Source of the DNA: a virus
Strand: one strand, 5' to 3'
Virus record (IMG/VR): IMGVR_UViG_3300020183_000327
Span: 1 to 30,301 of that record
Length of the DNA stretch: 30,301 nt
The position numbers were made by a program, and so were the translations under genes. The notes under the pieces were generated by a model, which was not told where the DNA came from, made no database searches, and saw nothing but the letters and a program-made list of their open reading frames with translations. Positions 24,260 to 30,301 of this stretch are shown here, piece by piece (the first letter of the stretch is position 1; every line of letters starts with the position of its first letter).

Positions 24260-24374
24260 TTTTTTCTCCTAAATTTGTTTTTTGGAAATAAGATTATTTG
24301 AAATCTTAATAGAATTTAACTTTTTATGTATAAACGCTATATAAAGAATGAATAGCGTATTCTACAATAAATAT
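24260..24374 (-). promoter_or_regulatory. Late promoter motif and structured leader of the scaffold-capsid message
   Basis: The motif ATATTTATTGTAGAA is at 24360-24374, 107 bases before the scaffold ATG. The leader contains two perfect inverted repeats: ACGCTAT/ATAGCGT (24352-24358 with 24334-24340) and AAGATT/AATCTT (24302-24307 with 24290-24295). AGGAG lies near the ATG. No other leader here is this long or this paired. Confidence 0.6.
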
Positions 24375-24394
24375 GAGCATGTTTTAAAAAACAG

Positions 24395-24424
24395 TAAAAA
24401 AGTCCTAACTTTTTGCTAGGACTT
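24395..24424 (-). terminator. Intrinsic terminator after the bS21 gene
   Basis: On the coding strand: AAGTCCTA, nine-base loop, TAGGACTT, then a T-run and ACTGTT. It is an eight-pair perfect stem about 20 bases past the bS21 stop, separating bS21 from the scaffold unit. Confidence 0.9.
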
Positions 24425-24445
24425 AAAAATTTTTCTTAAAATTTA

Positions 24446-24685
24446 TTAAAATTTGTTTTGCAAATCTTGCATATGTTGACGATATCTTGCTTTTGATATG
24501 TCATTTCTGCGTTTAACACTTGGTTTAGTAAATGTTCGATTTTCTTTAACATACTCTAATACACCCGAATCTTTTACTTTTCGTTTCCAAGTTTTTAGTG
24601 CAAATCCTAAATCTTGATTTACTACGTTAACGGCTACAGAATTGCCTGGTACGATCATTTGATGTTGTTTTTGTTTTTTATTCAT
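24446..24685 (-). CDS. rpsU: Phage-encoded ribosomal protein bS21
   Basis: This is a 79-residue basic protein. From residue 26 it follows bS21 along its length: L-G-F-A-L-K-T-W-K-R-K-V-K-D-S-G-V-L at 26-43, then F-T-K-P-S-V-K-R-R at 52-60 and a basic helix. bS21 binds late to the small subunit beside the 3' end of 16S rRNA and the anti-Shine-Dalgarno. The F-x-K-P-S-V segment and Tyr68, which aligns by my recall with Tyr54 of Flavobacterium bS21, point to a Bacteroidota-type protein. Residues 1-15 are an extra N-terminal extension. It lies within the head genes, 9 bases behind an unknown gene and before a terminator. There is no clear Shine-Dalgarno. bS21 genes are known from other phages and metagenomic viruses; the effect on the host is inference. 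Confidence 0.9.
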   Translation of the reverse strand: MNKKQKQHQMIVPGNSVAVNVVNQDLGFALKTWKRKVKDSGVLEYVKENRTFTKPSVKRRNDISKARYRQHMQDLQNKF

Positions 24686-24694
24686 ATATAACTA

Positions 24695-25174
24695 TTAAAT
24701 TTTCTCTTGTGGTTTTTTTGGAGCTTGTTGTCTTACGTTAAATCTAAAATGTTTTAGTTCTGGTTTCTGTGCTAAATAACCTTGTAACTTTTGTGATTCT
24801 AGGGCCGGGTCTTGACCTAATCTAAAATAAAAATATCCAATTTTGCCCGTTGGTGAAATTGTTTTTTTAATTACCGTAAAACCTTTGCGTTCTGCCCATT
24901 CTTGAATTTCAGATGCAACTTGCTCCGATGTAACAGGATCTCGAAGAACGTATTCAACGCCGCCGCGATAATCAGTTAAATTATTTACCAATTGTGCTTC
25001 ATCTAAATCTGATTCTCCCAATGCCTTAGCTATTCCAACATATGCATCTTTTGCTTTATTTAAATTTTCAACATCTTCATCAGAAAATCTCGGCAAATCT
25101 TCTTTAGCCGCCGGCATGCTTTGTTCGTTCAACCCAAAGAAGTCTCGATATAATTTTTTAAATTTGCTCATCAT
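24695..25174 (-). CDS. Unknown protein in the head module
   Basis: This is a 159-residue protein. It has two adjacent Met codons at the start, and the second (25171) has AGGTG at better spacing. The N-terminus (F-K-K-L-Y-R-D-F-F-G-L) is a short amphipathic helix. Residues about 65-130 look like an alpha/beta domain: G-G-V-E-Y-V-L-R-D, E-W-A-E-R-K-G-F-T-V-I-K-K-T, then G-Y-F-Y-F-R-L-G. The end is Pro/Lys/Gln-rich and probably disordered. No catalytic motif is visible. It sits between a coiled-coil gene and bS21 in the protease-scaffold interval, so a core or minor head role is possible. A regulatory role with bS21 cannot be excluded; neither is shown. Confidence 0.68.
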   Translation of the reverse strand: MMSKFKKLYRDFFGLNEQSMPAAKEDLPRFSDEDVENLNKAKDAYVGIAKALGESDLDEAQLVNNLTDYRGGVEYVLRDPVTSEQVASEIQEWAERKGFTVIKKTISPTGKIGYFYFRLGQDPALESQKLQGYLAQKPELKHFRFNVRQQAPKKPQEKI

Positions 25175-25212
25175 GCACCTATATTATAATGATTTTTTTT
25201 AAACTATCCAAA

Positions 25213-25590
25213 TTAACCAACATCAAAAAAACGATTTAAATGATTACCAATATTTTCATATGCAATTGACATACGTTGTTGTGCTTCTTTGAGTTGTGTT
25301 GCAGCTGCAGAAAATTCTTTATAATCTTCAAGCATTCTTTTATTTTCTTTTTTAAGTGCCAAATTTGAAAACCAATCATCTCCTTCGGTCATGATTCTGT
25401 CTGCACCATCGACGATTTGTTTAACGCGTTCTACAATTTCTTCAATATCGCCTTTACCGTATACCGAATCTCCCATTGCAGAAAAGTTTTTTACAGCTTC
25501 TTTAAATGCTTGTTTTTCTTGTACCGACATTGGTGCAGGTTGATCTTGCATTATAGTTTCTAAAATAAATTTTAAATTGGGCGTTCTCAT
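25213..25590 (-). CDS. Unknown helical protein, possible prohead core component
   Basis: This is a 125-residue, mostly helical protein whose ATG overlaps the protease stop by one base (TAATG), with AGGA eight bases before it, so it is translationally coupled. Residues about 20-55 and 75-115 are charged helices (E-K-Q-A-F-K-E-A-V-K-N-F, N-K-R-M-L-E-D-Y-K-E-F). No membrane segment, signal peptide or motif is visible. In T4 the small core proteins gp67 and gp68 lie near gene 21. A similar role here is a guess based on position, size and helicity. Its acidic-helical character also fits a core protein. Confidence 0.68.
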   Translation of the reverse strand: MRTPNLKFILETIMQDQPAPMSVQEKQAFKEAVKNFSAMGDSVYGKGDIEEIVERVKQIVDGADRIMTEGDDWFSNLALKKENKRMLEDYKEFSAAATQLKEAQQRMSIAYENIGNHLNRFFDVG

Positions 25591-26222
25591 TATATTATCC
25601 TACATTTACCATCTTCACACAAAATCGATGTAATGATGTCGTTTACTTTATTATATTTATTTGGTTGTGCCATTTTATTAACTGATTCATTCATGTGCGT
25701 AGGCCGCATAAAAGCCCCATGGGTTGACGGATTAGATACAAAGTCCCAACATATTAATTCAAAATCTTCTTGTACTTCAACCGTACCTTCATTTCGTAGT
25801 TCTTTTACTGAACCCAATCCGCGGGAAGAAATACCTAAAGTAATTCCTGCTCTAAATAGTTCTTTAAGAATTTTGCCAGATGGCGTATCTAAAATTTGTA
25901 CTGCTCCATGTAAATCATCACCTTTCCACCAAATTTTTAAAACATTGTGAGAAACATTGTTTAAGTTTACTACTGATGATTCTGGGTGATCCAATTCACC
26001 TAAAGCTCTATGTTGATCAATATATTCCATTTGATAACGTTGACATTCTTTTTCTAAAATACGTTTTGGATATATACGACCATTTTGATTTTTAGCTCCT
26101 GCTCGTTGCAAAACTCCTTGTACAACAAAACCACCAGGTATTCCATATGCAGCGCCACTTGATTCGGTTAATGAACCAACGGGTTTAAATGGCATATATT
26201 CTACAATTAGTTGTTTTGACAT
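25590..26222 (-). CDS. Prohead maturation protease (gp21-like)
   Basis: This is a 210-residue serine protease of the T4 gp21 type, which shares a fold with herpesvirus assemblin. The His motif G-E-L-D-H-P has His79, and I-S-S-R-G-L-G-S at 131-138 carries the Ser nucleophile (Ser132 or Ser133). T4 gp21 uses His85 and Ser140, so spacing agrees. N-G-R-I-Y-P at 47-52 is another family signature. The enzyme is expected to cut scaffold and capsid propieces inside the prohead. AGGAG precedes the ATG at 26222, which is one base past the previous stop; its stop overlaps the next start. The gene order portal, protease, scaffold, capsid matches T4. Confidence 0.93.
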   Translation of the reverse strand: MSKQLIVEYMPFKPVGSLTESSGAAYGIPGGFVVQGVLQRAGAKNQNGRIYPKRILEKECQRYQMEYIDQHRALGELDHPESSVVNLNNVSHNVLKIWWKGDDLHGAVQILDTPSGKILKELFRAGITLGISSRGLGSVKELRNEGTVEVQEDFELICWDFVSNPSTHGAFMRPTHMNESVNKMAQPNKYNKVNDIITSILCEDGKCRII

Positions 26223-26223
26223 T

Positions 26224-26700
26224 TTATTCTCCTAATGCTCTTACTCGCTCTGATATTTTAATTAGTCTTTCCGATATTTTATTTAGTGCTTTATCTACGG
26301 AAGGACCATAGCCTTTTCTTGCAACGCCTGATTCTGTTTTAAGTTTACTTGCGTATTTTACTGTTTCTTCAATTTCTTGAAGCTGTTTTGCAACTTCTTT
26401 TATTGTATGTTTAATTTTAGACTCAGGTGTTAATTTTGCATCACCAGTAGCATATGATCGATATGATTCAATGATTGATTCATATTTACGATCCATTGCT
26501 TCTGCTACTGTCATGCCCCCCGCTGTAACTGTTGAACGTTTTGCTTTACCTACCCAATTGGGAGTTGATATTGGAGCTACTGCTGCAGCTACATTTTGTT
26601 CTTCCAAATCTTCATTTGTATTATCATCTGCACTGTCAATATCTGATGTTTCTTCTAATTCAACAAACTTTTCTTCCATTTCTTTTAATAACGATCTCAT
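26224..26700 (-). CDS. Unknown protein between portal and protease, possible core protein
   Basis: This is a 158-residue protein. Its ATG at 26700 overlaps the previous stop (TAATG), and AAAGGA lies upstream, so it is coupled. The first 40 residues are acidic (E-L-E-E-T-S-D-I-D-S-A-D-D-N). After an Ala/Pro linker come two charged helices (I-K-H-T-I-K-E-V-A-K-Q-L-Q-E-I-E-E-T and K-A-L-N-K-I-S-E-R-L-I-K-I-S-E-R-V) with coiled-coil spacing. The layout (acidic N-terminus and helical C-terminus) suggests a prohead core protein like gp67, which in T4 occupies the same interval. No sequence match to gp67 is claimed. Confidence 0.68.
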   Translation of the reverse strand: MRSLLKEMEEKFVELEETSDIDSADDNTNEDLEEQNVAAAVAPISTPNWVGKAKRSTVTAGGMTVAEAMDRKYESIIESYRSYATGDAKLTPESKIKHTIKEVAKQLQEIEETVKYASKLKTESGVARKGYGPSVDKALNKISERLIKISERVRALGE

Positions 26701-27551
26701 TAATGTAATCCTTTTAATTCGTTTATTAAATCATAATATCGTAACAATGAAAGCACATGTGATTCTTTAATTGATTTCATATTTTTAACTGTACATAACA
26801 TTTCGGAAAGTTTCTTTACTTTAATTTGTGTAGCTTTATCTGATACTAATTTTGATTGTTGCAATAATTGACTTTTAATTTGTGGAATAATTTGTTCAAT
26901 ATATCGTTTTAATGTAGATGTATCATTAACATTTGTAATATACTTGTTCAAAAGTTGTTTTTGCGATTCATCTAATATAGAATATTTTTCATTAAATTTA
27001 TCAACTAATAGTTTATATGATAATAAACGTATATCTTTTGGTTGCGATTGATATGATTCAATCAATTCATCTCGTTTAGTTATAGATTTATTTGCAATAA
27101 TTCCTGTTTGTAATATTGCACGTTTGCATTCTAATAATTGTTTAGGATTATCAGATTCTTCATATTCAAACAGCATGTATATAGATGCCATTGTTTTATA
27201 ATTTGGAATATGAATTTTTGCAATGTCATTAAATACAAATTTTTCTGAAATTTCTTTTACTAAGTTATACTTTTGACGTTTTAAAACAGATTGATTTAAT
27301 TTTTTATACGATTCTTTAATCATTCGCATATAATCTAATCCTTGCGCATCTGTTTTATATTGTTGTTCTTTACTTAATGCATTATAAAGTTGTAATTCTT
27401 TTGCTAATTCTGTATTGCGTCCGAAATACTTTTTTATAATATCAACTGTTTTTGTTTTATTCGAAGATAATGTTTCGGACGTTAGTTTCCTAACTAGTAT
27501 TTCAAAAAGTATACCGGTATTTTTGTATTTCGAATGTTTTAATTTTTTCAT
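26700..27551 (-). CDS. Unknown Lys-rich helical protein after the portal gene
   Basis: This is a 283-residue, strongly basic and helical protein. The start M-K-K-L-K-H-S-K-Y-K-N-T-G-I-L-F-E-I-L-V-R-K-L-T is a pattern I recall from proteins next to the portal gene in aquatic T4-like phages, where it is usually called hypothetical. The rest has regular Lys/Leu/Glu/Ile helices without catalytic motif or membrane segment. A gap promoter motif lies 28 bases upstream and AAGG just before the ATG, so it may start the transcript for the protease genes. A core, scaffold-nucleation or portal-assembly role would fit position. Its codon use is as AT-rich as that of its neighbours. Confidence 0.75.
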   Translation of the reverse strand: MKKLKHSKYKNTGILFEILVRKLTSETLSSNKTKTVDIIKKYFGRNTELAKELQLYNALSKEQQYKTDAQGLDYMRMIKESYKKLNQSVLKRQKYNLVKEISEKFVFNDIAKIHIPNYKTMASIYMLFEYEESDNPKQLLECKRAILQTGIIANKSITKRDELIESYQSQPKDIRLLSYKLLVDKFNEKYSILDESQKQLLNKYITNVNDTSTLKRYIEQIIPQIKSQLLQQSKLVSDKATQIKVKKLSEMLCTVKNMKSIKESHVLSLLRYYDLINELKGLH

Positions 27552-27575
27552 ATTGCCTTATACAGTATTTCGGTT

Positions 27576-27587
27576 TTTAATAAATAT
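27576..27587 (-). promoter_or_regulatory. Candidate late promoter after the portal gene
   Basis: The coding strand reads ATATTTATTAAAAA, 28 bases before the ATG at 27551, matching the shared gap motif. Confidence 0.55.
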
Positions 27588-27595
27588 GTTTGTAT

Positions 27596-29431
27596 TTATA
27601 AAATATTATTTTCATCTAACATCGTACCTTCATCAGATTGTTGTTGATTTTTATTTTTTAATGATTCAGTAATAATATTAGATGACTTTGATTTCTTAAG
27701 ATATCGTAAAATACTGTGTGATTCTGCTGCAATTGGTTTAACGGATCTTTCTGCTCTAGGATCTGGTTGAAATGTTGATTTTTGATTTTCAGGTCTAAAT
27801 GCTTGATCAATTGTTTTATTGCCCATTAGGTCCCAACCAAATTCATTTTTATGTTGACCAAACTTAATTCCTTCTTTTGGACGGCCGCCTTTGTCTTTTT
27901 CTTCAACTTCATCGGATGACATATGAATTGATGCTAAATCATGTGGCGTTCCAAATGATACTCCCGTAATTGCTGGATCATTTCCTTCTTGTTCGATTTG
28001 ATTTTGACGGAATCGTAATTTAAGATCTTCAATTACATCCGTACGTTGTTGCAACCATTGATCTTCGGACATATTAAAAATATATTCGTATATAAATTTG
28101 TCAGAAACTAATTTACTATCTCGCATTGCTGTTGCTAATGTCATTTTTTCGGTCATTAACGCAACTTTTTGCTGATCGTAAATAATTGACGGTGCAGTTA
28201 ATTCTAATTCAAATCCAATTAAATCTTCGCCTTCAAATCCCTGTGCATATAAATGTACAATTGCAATTTTATATAATTCTGACATAGCAATTTTTTGGAT
28301 GCGTTCAATAGTTCTAGCAAATCGAATATCCATTGATGCTAATGTAGTTTTTCCTTCTACGGCTTCTTCAAATCCTAAAAAAGCTTTTGGAATTCGTAGA
28401 GCGGACATCATTTTATGCTTAATATAATTGATATCATCGATCCCTGTAAATGTCATTCCTGGTAATGTATCAATTGCAGTAGATGATTGTCCTCCTCGTA
28501 CAGGTAAATAATAATCTTCTAACATGTTAGCAAGATTAAATTTTAAATTATAATTTCCTGTATTTGGATCTACATGTGGAATTTTTTTCATTTTTACAAT
28601 GATTTGTTCCATAAATGAATCAACTTCATTTGGCGGAATATTACCAATATCAATTTTAAAAATTCGTTTTTCTGGTGCTCGCATAATACGATGTATTAAC
28701 ATTGCATCTTCTAACATCATAAGTTTTTGAAATTCTTGTCGTGCCCCTTCTAACATTGATTTACCATATGGCAAAAAATTAGAATCTGATAACATTCGGA
28801 AATGTGCAATTTCAAAAACATCGTATGTTGCTTGTTGATTTGCAATATTTTTAAACTGAATTTTATATTCTCCAGTTACTTCATCATATTCTTCCCAACG
28901 TTCCATTTCATAACTAGAAAACGGCCTTACATTAATAATACCAATTTCTTCAGCAATATCCATTTTGAGGAAAAAATCGCCATATTTTACCATGTTTCTA
29001 ATCCATGGCCATAAATTAAATTCTATGTTTAAAACATCATAGAATAAATTATAAAGTATTTTTTGAATTCTAGTGTTACTAGTTTTTATTGTTAATATAT
29101 CTCCAAATTGATCTGCTAATGTAGATTCATCTGCATAAATATCTAATGCCGAACTAATAATAGGATCGCGGTCCATCATTTCATAATCAGCATAAAGTTG
29201 CATACGATTCTGATGCATATAGTAGTTAGAATCATATCCACCCATACCGCCGACGCGATGTTTATTAGCACCATGCAGTCTAGTATATCTATCTGCAACT
29301 TTTGATTGATTTAAATTTCCACGAGATTGTAATCGATTAGTATCAACAACTTTTAATCGATCTTTACCGTACGCCCGAACAATAACGTTCGTAGCAAAGA
29401 GATTTTGTAATCGTTTTCTTAATGTAGGCAT
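27596..29431 (-). CDS. Portal protein (gp20-like)
   Basis: This is a 611-residue protein (T4 gp20 is 524). Residues about 60-110 include M-D-R-D-P-I-I-S-S-A-L-D-I-Y-A-D-E-S, the hallmark of T4-type portals. Later come F-L-P-Y-G-K-S-M-L-E-G-A-R, then R-I-M-R-A-P-E-K-R-I-F and the I-P-K-A-F-L-G segment ahead of L-A-S-M-D-I-R-F-A-R-T-I-E-R. The portal is a dodecameric ring at one head vertex through which the terminase packs DNA. The last 100 residues are polar, Gln/Ser/Lys-rich and longer than in T4, probably flexible. It has a promoter motif 18 bases ahead of the ATG but no Shine-Dalgarno. It lies between terminase and the core-type genes. Confidence 0.95.
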   Translation of the reverse strand: MPTLRKRLQNLFATNVIVRAYGKDRLKVVDTNRLQSRGNLNQSKVADRYTRLHGANKHRVGGMGGYDSNYYMHQNRMQLYADYEMMDRDPIISSALDIYADESTLADQFGDILTIKTSNTRIQKILYNLFYDVLNIEFNLWPWIRNMVKYGDFFLKMDIAEEIGIINVRPFSSYEMERWEEYDEVTGEYKIQFKNIANQQATYDVFEIAHFRMLSDSNFLPYGKSMLEGARQEFQKLMMLEDAMLIHRIMRAPEKRIFKIDIGNIPPNEVDSFMEQIIVKMKKIPHVDPNTGNYNLKFNLANMLEDYYLPVRGGQSSTAIDTLPGMTFTGIDDINYIKHKMMSALRIPKAFLGFEEAVEGKTTLASMDIRFARTIERIQKIAMSELYKIAIVHLYAQGFEGEDLIGFELELTAPSIIYDQQKVALMTEKMTLATAMRDSKLVSDKFIYEYIFNMSEDQWLQQRTDVIEDLKLRFRQNQIEQEGNDPAITGVSFGTPHDLASIHMSSDEVEEKDKGGRPKEGIKFGQHKNEFGWDLMGNKTIDQAFRPENQKSTFQPDPRAERSVKPIAAESHSILRYLKKSKSSNIITESLKNKNQQQSDEGTMLDENNIL

Positions 29432-29443
29432 ATTTTTATCTAT

Positions 29444-29457
29444 TTTAATATAAATAT
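29444..29457 (-). promoter_or_regulatory. Candidate late promoter before the portal gene
   Basis: The coding strand reads ATATTTATATTAAA, 18 bases before the portal ATG and about 23 bases past the terminase stop. It matches the shared gap motif. Confidence 0.62.
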
Positions 29458-29480
29458 AACTAGTTGTAGAACTGCGGTAA

Positions 29481-30301
29481 TTATCGTATCAACCAAGTCA
29501 AATCTTCATTACTATCACCCACATTCCAATTCCATGAATCTTTTCCAGAATTTTGTGTTCGATTAGTATATATAATCTGATCAGATGTTTTTTGAAATTG
29601 CGATAATGCTCGTTTATTAAGTTCTATTCCTTGTTGTCGCAATTTAAGCGACGTATCTCGTAACCATAGTCCAATACAAAAAGACATAACGAGGTCATCA
29701 TTATATCCGCCTTGGGCTTGTGCTTTTCCATTTAGCCAAACAAACACAAACAATTCTTGTATTAATCGTTTAGACCGAATTACTGGCGTTCGTTCTCGCA
29801 TATACATTTCGAGTGCTGATATCATTAATGGCCGGGTACGTGAGGTTGTTGATACTCCGGGAACCATTTGTGATTTATCCTTCATATCATAACCCTTTTT
29901 AAGTTGCACATCTACATCAACATAGCCATCATCTTTATATGTATAAAATATATTTTCATAACCTCTATCTAATGCCGGCTGAATTGCAGCCCATCCAATG
30001 TTTGCATTTTCTATTGCTAATAACGCATTGTTCCATTCCGTTGCAACTGTTACTAACATATTGCCAAAATCCTTAGGTGGCAATTTACCTTTATATTCTG
30101 CAACTTGTGCTACCGATTCAACATCAATAACATGAAAAGTAGACCAGTCGGCACCATCCCCGCGGGCAACGTCGGCTACTACTATGTAATTTTTTTCATA
30201 GTTAGGATATTCCCAAATCCAATATGCATTATCAAATCCTCTACGTTCAATTGGCTCAGTGCATTTATTTTCATAATCTAAAAGAATAGAACCATCTATG
30301 A
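29481..30301 (-). CDS. Terminase large subunit, C-terminal nuclease part (gp17-like), runs off the right edge
   Basis: The frame is open to base 30301; I translated the part before the internal TTG at 30083 by hand. About 273 residues are visible, covering the RNase H-like nuclease that cuts concatemeric DNA during headful packaging. The three acidic sites are all there: the Asp in V-V-A-D-V-A-R-G-D-G, the Glu in A-I-E-N-A-N-I-G-W, and the Asp pair in G-Y-N-D-D-L-V-M-S. The ATPase domain lies outside the window. The segment R-T-R-P-L-M-I-S-A-L-E-M-Y is also typical of gp17. The stop is 49 bases before the portal start. Confidence 0.94.
   Translation of the reverse strand, partial: IDGSILLDYENKCTEPIERRGFDNAYWIWEYPNYEKNYIVVADVARGDGADWSTFHVIDVESVAQVAEYKGKLPPKDFGNMLVTVATEWNNALLAIENANIGWAAIQPALDRGYENIFYTYKDDGYVDVDVQLKKGYDMKDKSQMVPGVSTTSRTRPLMISALEMYMRERTPVIRSKRLIQELFVFVWLNGKAQAQGGYNDDLVMSFCIGLWLRDTSLKLRQQGIELNKRALSQFQKTSDQIIYTNRTQNSGKDSWNWNVGDSNEDLTWLIR

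Noticed and set aside
29137-29144. Further copies of ATAAATAT inside genes, such as in the portal gene
   Set aside because: Expected by chance in AT-rich coding DNA and lacking the A-rich flank and start-codon spacing.
1-30301. tRNA genes, insertion sequences and integration sites
   Set aside because: No cloverleaf-like segments, transposase motifs or terminal inverted repeats were noticed, though tRNA detection by eye is limited.

Overview
The window is a stretch of a contractile-tailed (T4-like myovirus) phage genome. It is AT-rich, every gene lies on the minus strand, and the genes are packed with gaps of a few bases or overlaps such as ATGA and TAATG. Reading right to left (the direction of transcription), the order follows the T4 morphogenesis plan: large terminase C-terminus (gp17), portal (gp20), two unknown genes where T4 has its core proteins, prohead protease (gp21), two unknown genes, a ribosomal protein bS21, scaffold (gp22), major capsid protein (gp23), a small unknown gene, a PhoH-like ATPase, the neck and tail-completion proteins (gp13, gp14, gp15), a fibre and adhesin cassette, tail sheath (gp18), tail tube (gp19), a gp26-like tail chaperone in two overlapping frames, a short tape measure, and baseplate genes. 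The left edge holds the first 281 residues of an unusual family A DNA polymerase.

Host: the bS21 protein has the form I associate with Bacteroidota (an F-x-K-P-S-V segment and a tyrosine at the position equivalent to Tyr54 of the Flavobacterium protein), so a Bacteroidota host is my best guess, at moderate confidence. The fibre proteins, with WKK(I/V)(I/V)VSGS N-termini and ITGSxxGTAS repeats, resemble those of uncultured aquatic phages. Against this, many of the phage genes carry AAGGA or AGGAG leaders, which most Bacteroidota genes lack.

Regulation: ten gaps carry the same motif on the coding strand, ATATTTAT followed by an A-rich stretch, usually 13-28 bases before the start codon. I read these as phage late promoters. 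They are the reverse complement of the T4 late box. Three of them directly follow a hairpin terminator ending T6-ACTG, forming terminator-promoter cassettes before tube, scaffold and the 91-residue gene. A fourth terminator, with a UUCG loop, sits after the tube gene. The scaffold/capsid transcript has a longer leader with two hairpins.

How the genes work together: terminase, portal, protease, scaffold and capsid build and fill the head; gp13/14/15 homologues close head and tail; sheath, tube, chaperone, tape measure and baseplate genes make the contractile tail; the fibre cassette, with a 13-copy YadA-type adhesin repeat, probably meets the host surface. The points most worth a second look are the phage bS21, the candidate +1 frameshift in the tail chaperone, the proofreading-deficient-looking polymerase, the promoter motif, and exact tandem repeats inside a baseplate protein. 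No tRNA, CRISPR array or insertion sequence was seen. No gap between genes exceeds about 190 bases.
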